Below, piece by piece: positions 23,560-31,278 of a stretch of DNA of 33,463 bases. Below the pieces are notes generated by a model that had not been told where the DNA came from, searched no databases, and saw nothing but the letters and a program-made list of their open reading frames with translations. The position numbers were made by a program, and so were the translations under genes. Numbering within the stretch: position 1 is the first letter of the stretch; every line of letters starts with the position of its first letter. The DNA is from Treponema sp. (GTDB lineage Bacteria > Spirochaetota > Spirochaetia > Treponematales > Treponemataceae), in contig JAFVDR010000003.1 of NCBI GenBank assembly GCA_017476165.1, positions 1 through 33,463 on the forward strand. The letters run 5' to 3'.

Positions 23560-24597
23560 TTATTTTTTGCGCAAGCTGTCGTTGGGAACAAATTCCACCT
23601 GAAAGATCTCCGTCTGCTTTTTTGTTACCTTGTTGTTGATGTGGTTGAAAAGAATTTCTGCTGCAGTCTTGCCCATTTCTTTGAGGGGCTGCACGTTCGT
23701 TGCAATTTTCAAGTAATAGTATGAATCGTTGATGAATCCGTCAAAGCCAACGATGCTGACATCATCCGGCACGGAAAGCCCTGCCTTTGCCAGTCCTTTT
23801 ACCGTTTCTGGTACAAGCGAATCCATGCTGCAGAATATGGCAGAAGGTGCATGATGCCATTTTTTTACGGCATCCGAAATCTTTTCGCACAGACCGTTCG
23901 CATCATAGTCGGTGCGGATGATGTAGTCTTCGGGAGCGTATGAAACATTTGCATCTTGCAGTGCCTTGATGAATCCTTTTTCGCGTTCGGAAATATTTTC
24001 GTTGTAGATGGTGCTTTCCAAGCCGATGAAGGCTATGATTTTGTGGCCATATTCTTGTATTTTTTGTATGGTGTTGTAGGCTGCGGAAAAGTTGTCTGTG
24101 TCAACCCAGGACAGAAGGGAACTTCGTGGACGGTCTCCGATGACAACACAGGGGCGGTCTCGTTTTTTCAACTCTTCCATCATTTCCTTAGGAATCTTTT
24201 TGAGTCCTATGTAAATGATTCCGTCTACTTTTTTCTGTCGGAATGGGCGCAAGTAGTCGTATGATGTATTGTGCATGACTTCTGGCACAGAGCCAAGAAT
24301 CATGTCGATGTTGTTGTTCCTGCAGGATTCTTCTATGCCTGCAAGCACTTGCATCAGGTAAGCCAATCGTGTAAATTGCGACTGCTCGAGTGGAATGGGA
24401 GTTAAGATGGCTATGGTGTTGCATTTGCCAGAATTCAATACCTGTCCTGCAAAATTCGGTGCATATCCCAGCTTGTCAATGGCTGCCAAAACTTTTTTCT
24501 TCGTTTCTTCCTTTACGTTCGTTTCTCCGTTTACAACTCGTGAAACCGTTATGAATGAAACTCCTGCAAGGTCGGCTACATCTTTTTGCGTTACCAT
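23560..24597 (-). CDS. LacI-family transcriptional repressor of the sugar regulon
   Basis: A 345-residue regulator. Residues 1-50 contain the HTH and hinge helix (TQKDVADLAGVSFITVSRVV, then KVLAAIDKLGYAPN), followed by a periplasmic-binding-protein-like sugar sensor (DGIIYIGLKKIPKEMME, PDDVSIVGFDGFIND). The ATG at 24597 has a good GAGGAG site. It lies 33 bp after the GH30 gene on the same strand, so it is autoregulated if the operon is. The palindromic operators at 26090, 26181 and 26208, with the central CG usual for LacI proteins, are the likely targets. The inducer is probably a glucan- or xylan-derived sugar, which is an inference. Confidence 0.93.
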   Translation of the reverse strand: MVTQKDVADLAGVSFITVSRVVNGETNVKEETKKKVLAAIDKLGYAPNFAGQVLNSGKCNTIAILTPIPLEQSQFTRLAYLMQVLAGIEESCRNNNIDMILGSVPEVMHNTSYDYLRPFRQKKVDGIIYIGLKKIPKEMMEELKKRDRPCVVIGDRPRSSLLSWVDTDNFSAAYNTIQKIQEYGHKIIAFIGLESTIYNENISEREKGFIKALQDANVSYAPEDYIIRTDYDANGLCEKISDAVKKWHHAPSAIFCSMDSLVPETVKGLAKAGLSVPDDVSIVGFDGFINDSYYYLKIATNVQPLKEMGKTAAEILFNHINNKVTKKQTEIFQVEFVPNDSLRKK

Positions 24598-24630
24598 CGT
24601 TAACTCCTCTTTTATGTACGAATGCTCGTA

Positions 24631-26064
24631 TTATGCTTCAAAAATATATGTCTGGATTGCCCGCGGTGGACAGGTAAAGCTTCTTGCTTGATTTTCATCG
24701 GCAACTTTTGAAGTATACACTTTTGTTCTGTTTTTGTCTTGTGTGTGCTCGTGTGCAAACTGCAATTCGAAGACCATGTTGTCTTCCGTTCGGTTCATGA
24801 CCACGAGTACAATGGAGCCCTGAGGCGTTATGAATGCCGTGCTTTCCATCGAGTTGCCCATTTTACCATCGCAGGCAGCAGGAACCATGAATGGTGACAT
24901 GGTGCATCCTATTCTTTTTGACCCCGGCTTGATGAAGCGCGAAAACTGACCGATGTAATAGAATGTATTCTGGTACAGTACTTCCGTTGTCTTTGCGTCT
25001 ATCAGTATCGGGGCATCGCAGAAATTGCCGACATGATTCGGTCCTCCTTGCATGTCGAGAGCCATGTTCCAGTCAATCCATGCCGTGCAGCCTGCATTCA
25101 AGTCATTTATGATGTTGTGCCCGTAGCGCTCTCCACAGAACCACTTGCCGGGCCGTGCTCCTCCTTCTATGCAGCCTTCCGTAAAGAACAGTTCCTTGTC
25201 GGGGTGCGCACGGGAACATGCTGCAACATTGTCGTACTGGTCTCCTGAATACCAGTGGAACGCCATGCCGTCAATTGCACTTTCTGCCCCTGGCACGGCA
25301 AAGCTTTCTTGCATGCGTGAAGCAAGATTGTCCCTGTTGTGATCCCATGCAAGGATTTTTACGTCTCCAAGTTCATTTTTTTGCAATGTCGGTTTCAGGT
25401 TTTGCACGGCGAATTCAGCTTCCTCCGTTCCTGTCCACAGGCATGAATCCCATGTTTGTGTGGCTTCGCATTCATTCTGTATGGAAACGTGTGATGGATG
25501 CAGTCCGCGTTCCTTTAGACCTTTCAAAAAGACTGCGAAATAGTCTGCCCACAACTGGCGGTATTCTTTCTTTAGCTTTCCGCCATTGTTCATGTCGTTG
25601 TTTGTCTTCATCCATGCTGGTGGAGACCATGGCGTGACAATGACCGAAATGTTCTTGTTTTGTCGTGATGCCCTCTGCAATGCAGGGGTAATGTACATGT
25701 CTGTGCGGGCAAAGGAAAAACTGGCTAGCGTCGTATCTTTCTCTGGTACGCACGACCAGTTGCCAAGGGAAAAGTCGCATGAATTCATGTGTGTTCGTGC
25801 AAATCTGTAGCCATTTCCTTTTTCTCCGAAGCAGTTTTGCATGATGGCATCCTGAGCATCTTCTGCAAGGTGGGAAAGGACAAATCCTGTACTTTCTGTT
25901 ATTGCACAACCAAATCCTTTGAATGTCTGAAATGTTTTTTCTGCATTAATGTCTATGATGCATGAAAGGAAAGAGCCTTTTTTTGCCATGACGGTGTTTT
26001 TGTCTTGCTCTGAAATTCTGTTGCTTGTGTCTTTTGACGTTTCATATATATGAAATTGTGTCAT
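24631..26064 (-). CDS. GH30-family glycoside hydrolase, cytoplasmic
   Basis: A 477-residue retaining glycosidase of the glucosylceramidase-like GH30 family, acting on beta-linked glucosyl, xylosyl or related oligosaccharides. Motifs: FQTFKGFGCAITES at the N-terminus, VTPWSPPAWMKT, the acid/base Glu198 in SIQNECEATQTWD, and the nucleophile Glu296 in LFFTEGCIEGG. The C-terminal beta domain ends in QTYIFEA. There is no signal peptide, so it works in the cytoplasm on imported sugars. The first ATG (26076) is rejected: its own GGAGA forms the ribosome site, six bases before the ATG at 26064. It is the first gene of the minus-strand operon with the LacI gene. Confidence 0.93.
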   Translation of the reverse strand: MTQFHIYETSKDTSNRISEQDKNTVMAKKGSFLSCIIDINAEKTFQTFKGFGCAITESTGFVLSHLAEDAQDAIMQNCFGEKGNGYRFARTHMNSCDFSLGNWSCVPEKDTTLASFSFARTDMYITPALQRASRQNKNISVIVTPWSPPAWMKTNNDMNNGGKLKKEYRQLWADYFAVFLKGLKERGLHPSHVSIQNECEATQTWDSCLWTGTEEAEFAVQNLKPTLQKNELGDVKILAWDHNRDNLASRMQESFAVPGAESAIDGMAFHWYSGDQYDNVAACSRAHPDKELFFTEGCIEGGARPGKWFCGERYGHNIINDLNAGCTAWIDWNMALDMQGGPNHVGNFCDAPILIDAKTTEVLYQNTFYYIGQFSRFIKPGSKRIGCTMSPFMVPAACDGKMGNSMESTAFITPQGSIVLVVMNRTEDNMVFELQFAHEHTQDKNRTKVYTSKVADENQARSFTCPPRAIQTYIFEA

Positions 26065-26089
26065 AGAAGTCTCCATTATTGTAAAAAGT

Positions 26090-26103
26090 TGTTTGCGTAA
26101 ACA
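26090..26103. promoter_or_regulatory. LacI-type operator O1
   Basis: TGTTTGCGTAAACA, a near-palindrome with central CG-like core and perfect TGTTT/AAACA arms. It lies just downstream of the minus-strand -10 box, over the expected transcript start of the GH30 operon. Confidence 0.85.
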
Positions 26104-26110
26104 TAAAACT

Positions 26111-26140
26111 ATACTAATATGAGGTTTGTACTGCTGTCAA
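26111..26140 (-). promoter_or_regulatory. Promoter of the GH30-lacI operon
   Basis: On the minus strand a perfect TTGACA (26140-26135), an 18-bp spacer, and TAGTAT (26116-26111). Operator O1 lies seven bases downstream of the -10. Confidence 0.6.
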
Positions 26141-26158
26141 GAAAAAAACTTGACAGCA
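26132..26158. repeat. Inverted repeat carrying both divergent -35 boxes
   Basis: TGCTGTCAAG (26132-26141) and CTTGACAGCA (26149-26158) are perfect complements around seven As. Each arm contains one TTGACA, so the -35 elements of the two divergent promoters are mirror images 21 bases apart. Confidence 0.9.
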
Positions 26159-26179
26159 AAAGATACCCGTGTTTATAAT
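26150..26179 (+). promoter_or_regulatory. Promoter of the sugar ABC transporter operon
   Basis: TTGACA (26150-26155), an 18-bp spacer, and TATAAT (26174-26179), both perfect hexamers. Operator O2 begins one base downstream of the -10. Confidence 0.88.
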
Positions 26180-26180
26180 A

Positions 26181-26194
26181 TGTTTACGTAAACA
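26181..26194. promoter_or_regulatory. LacI-type operator O2, perfect palindrome
   Basis: TGTTTACGTAAACA is a perfect 14-bp palindrome placed over the expected start point of the ABC operon, so a bound repressor would block initiation. It is the best match of the three sites. Confidence 0.9.
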
Positions 26195-26207
26195 ATATGA
26201 ATGAAAA

Positions 26208-26221
26208 TGTTTACGGAAACA
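26208..26221. promoter_or_regulatory. LacI-type operator O3 in the transporter leader
   Basis: TGTTTACGGAAACA differs from O2 at one position. It is centred 27 bp after O2, in the leader before the binding-protein gene, and could act with O2 by cooperative binding or as a roadblock. Confidence 0.85.
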
Positions 26222-26241
26222 TTAAATTTGTGGAGTTGTGT

Positions 26242-27623
26242 ATGAAGAAAAGGTTTTCTCTTAGACGATTGTGCATCCTGACTATGGTGCTGGGAGTTGT
26301 CTTTACGCTTTCAGGCTGTGGTTCAAAAAACAGGACAGGGTAAAGATCAGATGGTTTGTTGGTCTTGGTGCAGGTTCTGATGAGCCTACGTTTGCACCTC
26401 AGAAGGCTGTTGTTGACAAATTCAATGCCTCTCAGGACAGGATTGAACTGGTACTTGAAATTGTAGATAATGATCAGGCATTCCAGACTTTAGCAACACA
26501 GATTTCTGGAGGCAATGCTCCTGACATTTGTGGTCCGGTTGGAATCCGCGGGCGCGACAGCTTTAAGGGAGCTTGGCTTGATCTTGACCCGTATGTCAAA
26601 AAGACGAACTTTGACTTAAGCAAATTTGATCCATCAATGGTTGAATTCTATCGTGACAAGGATGATGGACTGATTGGCCTTCCGTTCGGAATCTATCCAT
26701 CGTATCTGTATGCAAACAAAGAAATTTTCGAAGAAGCAGGCATTCCTCTTCCTCCAAAAAATTATGGTGACAAATACATCGATGAAAACGGCAAGGAATG
26801 GACATGGGATTATGACTGCGTGCGCAGAATTGGCATGAAGCTTGCTGTCGATGCAAATGGAAACGATGCTACTGACCCGGATTTTGACGCAAGCAACATT
26901 GTTCAGTGGGGATTCGGCATTGTATGGGGAGATGCCAGAGGCTATGGAACACTGTTTGAACCGGGAACATTCGTTGGCGAAGGAAACAAAGCCCAGATTC
27001 CTGCAGCATGGCTTGATGCATGGAAGTGGACATACAATGGCATGTGGAAGGATCATTTTATTCCGACTGCTTCGTATGGTGATTCCGACATTCTTTCAAA
27101 CGGAAGCTGGGGAGAGTCTGGCAAGATTGCAATGTTCCAGTGCCATGTCTGGTATTCTGGATATGCAAAGATGGACTATCAATGGGATGTGTATCCAATG
27201 CCTTCATATAAAGGTGTAACGAATGCGAAAATGCATGCTGATACCTTTGAAATCCCAAAAGGGTCAAAGCATCCTGACGAAGCCTTTGAAGTGCTTTCGT
27301 ATCTTGTAACAACGGCTTCCGATGACTTGCTGAAAATCTATGGCGGCATGCCTGCAATTACATCCAAGCAGGATGCATTTTTGGACACGTTCTTTAAGGA
27401 GCGCTATCCGCATGTAACGGTAAATACAAAGGTTATAAAGGACAGTGTAAAATATGCAGATAATCCAAACCATGAATCATGGATGCCAAGCTTTCAGGAA
27501 GCATCAACCTGTTACACGGAATTTTGGAAGAATCTGTTGAATAATGATGGCCTTGATGTTGATGCAGAGGCAGAAAAATTACGAAAGAATTTGGATGTCA
27601 TTTTTGCAGCAGCAAACAAATAA
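26242..27623 (+). CDS. Sugar ABC transporter substrate-binding lipoprotein, with a frame break
   Basis: Family 1 extracellular sugar-binding protein. The ATG at 26242, with GGAG six bases upstream, starts a clean lipoprotein signal (MKKRFSLRRLCIL, then TLSGCGSK with the lipobox Cys), but this frame stops at TAA 26341-26343 after 33 codons. The mature protein continues in the -1 frame as KIRWFVGLGAGSDEP and runs to 27623. One more A in the six-A run near 26325-26330, or a -1 slip there, joins the two as GCGSKKQDRVKIRW. The run reads A AAA AAC in the signal frame, a classic slippery heptamer. Explanations are sequencing error, a phase-variable or broken gene, or programmed slippage. The mature region is intact, suggesting recent or no decay. 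Confidence 0.85.
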
Positions 27624-27634
27624 TATTGCATAAA

Positions 27635-27675
27635 GGAGGCATGGGTGGTGCATTTTCCTCCAAGATGCATCGCCC
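27635..27675 (+). promoter_or_regulatory. Shine-Dalgarno plus hairpin before the first permease
   Basis: GGAGG (27635-27639) is 45 bases from the permease ATG at 27685, too far to act alone. Between them GGGTGGTGCAT (27643-27653) pairs over all 11 positions, counting two G-U pairs, with ATGCATCGCCC (27665-27675). Folding the hairpin leaves 12 bases from GGAGG to the ATG. The loop also contains CCTCC, able to pair with that GGAGG. Confidence 0.5.
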
Positions 27676-27684
27676 TTTAAAAAT

Positions 27685-28608
27685 ATGAAAAGAAATAATG
27701 CAGTTCTTGGAATTCAACGGTGGGAAAAGAAATGGGGACTTATCTTTATAGCTCCATGGCTCATCGGCTTTTCGCTGTTCTATTTGGGACCTATGGTTGC
27801 ATCGTTTGTATTTTCCTTTTTGGACTATAATTTGATAAAGCCAGAGGCAACACAATTTGTTGGAATGTCAAACTGGAAGCGTGCCATTCTGGATGACCCT
27901 ATTGTAATGAAATCAATGGCTCATATTCTTGAGTACAGCTTGATTTCCCTGCCAATTTCATTCTGTTTTTCTCTTTTCATAGCCTTTCTTTTGAACAGTC
28001 AGCACCTGTTGGGCAAAAAACTGTTCCGTGCATTGTTTTACCTGCCAAGCATGGTTCCTTTTGTGGCCACCGTTTTGATATGGAAAGGAATCATGAATGA
28101 ACAGACGGGATGGTTCAACATACTGTTAAATAATGCTGGACTGCCAGGGGTGCGGTGGCTTTCCAGCTCAAAGTGGGTTTATCTTTCATATACATTGATA
28201 GGCTTGTGGGGATGTGGAAACACAATCCTCATCCTTCTTGCAGGTTTGCAGGGAGTTCCTCAGGAATTGTATGAGGCCGCAACCATTGACGGTGCAAATG
28301 CCTGGCAGCGGATGAAGTCCGTTACAATTCCCATGCTCACGCCAGTTATCTTTTACAACATCCTTATAAGTGTCATTAATTTGATGCAGTTCTTTCTGAT
28401 TCCTATGGTTCTGAATAATGGAGACGGTTTTCCAAACGGAACAACGAACTTTCCGATGGTCTATTTTTACCGGCAGGCATTTTCATACTTTAGTATGGGA
28501 TTTGGAGCTGTCATAGCCTGGGTTATATTTTTTATAGGAATGATTTTTACGTTAGTGCTCTTTGGAACCTCTGGTAAATGGGTGTTCTATGCAGGCGAAA
28601 AGAAATAG
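27685..28608 (+). CDS. Sugar ABC transporter permease, MalF/UgpA type
   Basis: Inner-membrane permease of 307 residues with six hydrophobic segments. It begins with WGLIFIAPWLIGFSLFYLGP. The family EAA loop that contacts the ATPase is QELYEAATIDGANAWQRMKS, followed by VTIPMLTPVIFY. It is the second gene of the transporter operon. No ribosome site lies next to the ATG. The nearest GGAGG is separated by a hairpin, and no alternative in-frame start exists in the gap after the TAA at 27631. The cluster has no ATPase gene, so a shared MsmX/UgpC-like ATPase elsewhere is probable. Confidence 0.94.
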   Translation: MKRNNAVLGIQRWEKKWGLIFIAPWLIGFSLFYLGPMVASFVFSFLDYNLIKPEATQFVGMSNWKRAILDDPIVMKSMAHILEYSLISLPISFCFSLFIAFLLNSQHLLGKKLFRALFYLPSMVPFVATVLIWKGIMNEQTGWFNILLNNAGLPGVRWLSSSKWVYLSYTLIGLWGCGNTILILLAGLQGVPQELYEAATIDGANAWQRMKSVTIPMLTPVIFYNILISVINLMQFFLIPMVLNNGDGFPNGTTNFPMVYFYRQAFSYFSMGFGAVIAWVIFFIGMIFTLVLFGTSGKWVFYAGEKK

Positions 28609-28626
28609 AGTTTGGAGGTGTGCAAA

Positions 28627-29658
28627 ATGACAATGAAGAATGCAAATGACGCTGCACGCGTTATTGTTATGGTAACGCTTTTGTTTGTGCTTACGATATT
28701 TTTAATGCCTATGTTTTATGGAATCTCCGGTTCTCTCAAAAGCAAAGAGCAGCTGTCGTCATTGAACCTTTCGCCCATTCCGCAGTCGCCAAAGAAATTC
28801 AATTACAATGGCAAGGACTGCGAAGTGTTTTTGGTTCCCATGAACGGCGTAAAAAAATCTTTGGCTATGGTAAAGAAAGGAAGGGATGAATCCGTCTTTG
28901 TTGACCCTGAAAATGTTGCAGCTGGCGAGATTGTATGGACGGGCAAATGGCGCACATTGGAAAACGAATGGCAGACAGACTTGCAGTTTAAAAACTATGT
29001 ACAAGGATGGAATGCCATAAACTTTATGAGGCTGTTTAGGAACACGCTGTTTTACGCGGTACTTACGACATTCGGAACATTGCTTTCCTCTACATTCGTT
29101 GCCTATGGGTTTTCGCGTTTCAGCTTTCCCGGAAAGAACAAGTTCTTTATGGTACTTATTGCAACGATAGTCTTGCCGAGTGCAGTAACGCTTATTCCCG
29201 TGTATACCATTTTCTATAAACTGGGATGGGTTGGAACATGGCTGCCGCTCGTGGTTCCGCATTTTTTTGCAAATGCATATAACGTGTTTTTGCTGCGCCA
29301 GTTCATGCTGGGCATCCCAAAAGAAATGGACGAAGCTGCCCGCATAGATGGGTGTGGACCTGTTGCAACATTGTACAGGATAATATTGCCCCAGTGCATT
29401 CCTGCCGTCATTTCCGTGGGGCTATTCCACTTCTTTTGGGCGTGGAACGACTTCTTTAACCCATTGCTGTATCTTGCAGGACACCCGGAAAAGTACCCGA
29501 TAAGCATTGGCCTGTCCGCATTCAGCAACATGTATTCAACCGAAACGCATCTTGTTCAGGCTGTCAGCATGATTGCCTGCATTCTGCCGTTCATTATCTT
29601 TGTCGTCGCACAAAAATTCTTTATAGAAGGCGTAGTCGTTTCTGGCGTTGAAAAATAA
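28627..29658 (+). CDS. Sugar ABC transporter permease, MalG/AraQ type, with extracytoplasmic insert
   Basis: Second permease of the pair, 343 residues from ATG 28627, which has GGAGG eight bases upstream. The frame opens at 28612, but that TTG precedes the ribosome site. It has one N-terminal membrane segment (VIVMVTLLFVLTIFLMP), then an insert of about 80 residues (roughly 35-115) rich in strands, such as KFNYNGKDCEVFLVP and GEIVWTGKWRTLENEWQ, and five more membrane segments. The EAA loop is PKEMDEAARIDGCGPVATLY. Most MalG-like proteins have a shorter first loop, so the insert is a distinctive extracytoplasmic subdomain, perhaps contacting the binding protein. Confidence 0.93.
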   Translation: MTMKNANDAARVIVMVTLLFVLTIFLMPMFYGISGSLKSKEQLSSLNLSPIPQSPKKFNYNGKDCEVFLVPMNGVKKSLAMVKKGRDESVFVDPENVAAGEIVWTGKWRTLENEWQTDLQFKNYVQGWNAINFMRLFRNTLFYAVLTTFGTLLSSTFVAYGFSRFSFPGKNKFFMVLIATIVLPSAVTLIPVYTIFYKLGWVGTWLPLVVPHFFANAYNVFLLRQFMLGIPKEMDEAARIDGCGPVATLYRIILPQCIPAVISVGLFHFFWAWNDFFNPLLYLAGHPEKYPISIGLSAFSNMYSTETHLVQAVSMIACILPFIIFVVAQKFFIEGVVVSGVEK

Positions 29659-29681
29659 TGCCGCAGCAAGCTCCAAAGCAC

Positions 29682-31028
29682 TCAGAATGGGGGAGGACAG
29701 AATAATTCAATCTGCTTTCCCGTCACTGGATGCGTAAAACTGATGTACTGTGCGTGCAGCATGAGGCGTTCGCCCTGTGCACACGTACCGTACAGCGTGT
29801 CGCCAATGATGGGGATGCCGAATCCGTGACTGTCTGCACTGGCAAGCCTGAGCTGGTGCGTTCTTCCCGTGTGCGGCATGAATAGAACTCGTGTTGCAGG
29901 ACGCTTTGTTCCGTCTGGTGCGGTATAGTCTTCTACATTCAGGCATTTCCACTGTGTTACGGCTTTTTTCCCATATACTTCATCCCATATCTGATGAGGG
30001 CGGTTGTCAACGTCCATCCTAAAATATAATTCCGATTGTCCTTCCTGAGGAATGCCCTTTTTCGCAAGCACTCCATCAAGCAGTGCAATGTATTGCTTTT
30101 TTACCTGTCCGTCTTCAAACTGGCGGCTTATATGCTTGTGAGCTTCCTTTGTAAAAGCCAAGATTAAAATGCCGCTTGTTTCCATGTCCAGCCGATGAAC
30201 CGCCGGCTGCTCCATGCACTGGGGAAAAAGCCTTTTTACCCTGTTTACGATGCAGTCCTGTTTGTCAGGCCCCCTTCCAGGAACACTCAAAACGCCGCTC
30301 TGCTTGTTTACAATAACAATGTGTTCATCCCGATACAAAATTTCAACGCCCAGCATGGCCGGCAGCACAATTCCACACCGTTCGCTGCATGGCGGACAGG
30401 GGGCAATGTCCGTATTGTCTTTTTCGTAAAAGACTTCGCAGAGACTTGTAGGCACGAGATCGTGGCTGAAAGCATAGTGAAGGAGCTTTGGCGCACAGCA
30501 TTCTCCTGTCCCTGTGGGAGGCAGAGCGCCATTGATTCTTTCTGCACAGATGGATTTCAAGCTTTTCATGCTGCCGTCGGCACAGCGAAATGCATACAAG
30601 TGGTGAACATTTTGCAGGGATTCCGTTGTCAGTGCCTTTCGTTCCCGCTGAAGCTTTTGAATGCATTCATGGTCATCTCCGCCTGCAGCCTTTGCTTCTT
30701 GGATGAGGGACGTGAGTTCATGGATGCGTGCATCATTTTTTTCAAGTGCCTGCGTAATGAACTCTGGGGCAACGACTGGCGGTATGTAGATAAAGTCTTC
30801 TTTATTGTGAAATGCAATGGTGTGGCTGATGCCCGAAACCGTTACGAGGTTGACATGTTCTGTTCCTGCTTTGTCCATACAGGTCATTGCACCGAGCATG
30901 ATTCCCTGGTTTTTTCGTTCGGCACTTTGCCGTGCAATGGGAATAATGCAGATTTTGTTGGCGCGTAAAAGTGAAACCAGTTTTTTGCAGAGCTGATAGG
31001 CTTTTTCTTGTGGAAAAGGGGGAAACAT
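29682..31028 (-). CDS. RluA-family pseudouridine synthase with long N-terminal region
   Basis: An RNA-modifying enzyme of 448 residues, about twice the size of the catalytic core. The C-terminal domain (about 225-448) is the RluA core: VEILYRDEHIVIVNKQSGVL, the catalytic Asp281 in PAVHRLDMETSGILIL, and HTGRTHQLRLASADS. The N-terminal 220 residues contain a coiled coil (about 90-140) and PPTGTGECCAPKLLHYAFSH with several further cysteines (APCPPCSERCG), a layout found in a subgroup of large RluA proteins. The target RNA is unknown. The frame extends to 31220, but the promoter (TATAAT, six bases before the ATG) sets 31028 as the start. It is convergent with the ABC operon, 23 bp away. Confidence 0.88.
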   Translation of the reverse strand: MFPPFPQEKAYQLCKKLVSLLRANKICIIPIARQSAERKNQGIMLGAMTCMDKAGTEHVNLVTVSGISHTIAFHNKEDFIYIPPVVAPEFITQALEKNDARIHELTSLIQEAKAAGGDDHECIQKLQRERKALTTESLQNVHHLYAFRCADGSMKSLKSICAERINGALPPTGTGECCAPKLLHYAFSHDLVPTSLCEVFYEKDNTDIAPCPPCSERCGIVLPAMLGVEILYRDEHIVIVNKQSGVLSVPGRGPDKQDCIVNRVKRLFPQCMEQPAVHRLDMETSGILILAFTKEAHKHISRQFEDGQVKKQYIALLDGVLAKKGIPQEGQSELYFRMDVDNRPHQIWDEVYGKKAVTQWKCLNVEDYTAPDGTKRPATRVLFMPHTGRTHQLRLASADSHGFGIPIIGDTLYGTCAQGERLMLHAQYISFTHPVTGKQIELFCPPPF

Positions 31029-31034
31029 AACAGG

Positions 31035-31064
31035 ATTATAGCATGAAAGTGAGCCAATTGTGAA
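31035..31064 (-). promoter_or_regulatory. Promoter for the RluA-type gene, near-zero leader
   Basis: On the minus strand TTCACA (31064-31059), an 18-bp spacer, and a perfect TATAAT (31040-31035). Only six bases lie between the -10 box and the ATG at 31028. Confidence 0.6.
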
Positions 31065-31278
31065 CAAAAGCACGGAAATGTCTCGCCGGCGGTGAGTCAT
31101 TTTGACCTTGCATGCACTTTGCGAGCATCTGGCGTGTACCGAGTGCACACAAGGTGTGCCATTGCCGTGCGGACTTTTGCGGCATCCTCGGATGCAAAAA
31201 CGCAGGCAATCCCCGTGCATGAGTCAACTCTTGGACTGCAAAACCATTTTTCAGATTTTTTTGCCGGAAATGACAAAA
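31065..31278. other. Intergenic region without a supported gene
   Basis: Part of the 409-bp gap between the RluA-type gene (-) and hsp20 (+). It is open in several frames but none resembles a known protein, and no ribosome site supports any. It holds one tight hairpin, GCACAC-AAG-GTGTGC (31145-31159), and no T run. Confidence 0.6.

Noticed and set aside
27641-27688. 15-codon leader peptide gene ending at the permease ATG (ATGA overlap)
   Set aside because: Its ATG is only one base after GGAGG, too close for initiation; kept only as part of the hairpin observation.
31145-31159. Hairpin GCACAC-AAG-GTGTGC as a terminator
   Set aside because: There is no T run on either side and no gene ends nearby.
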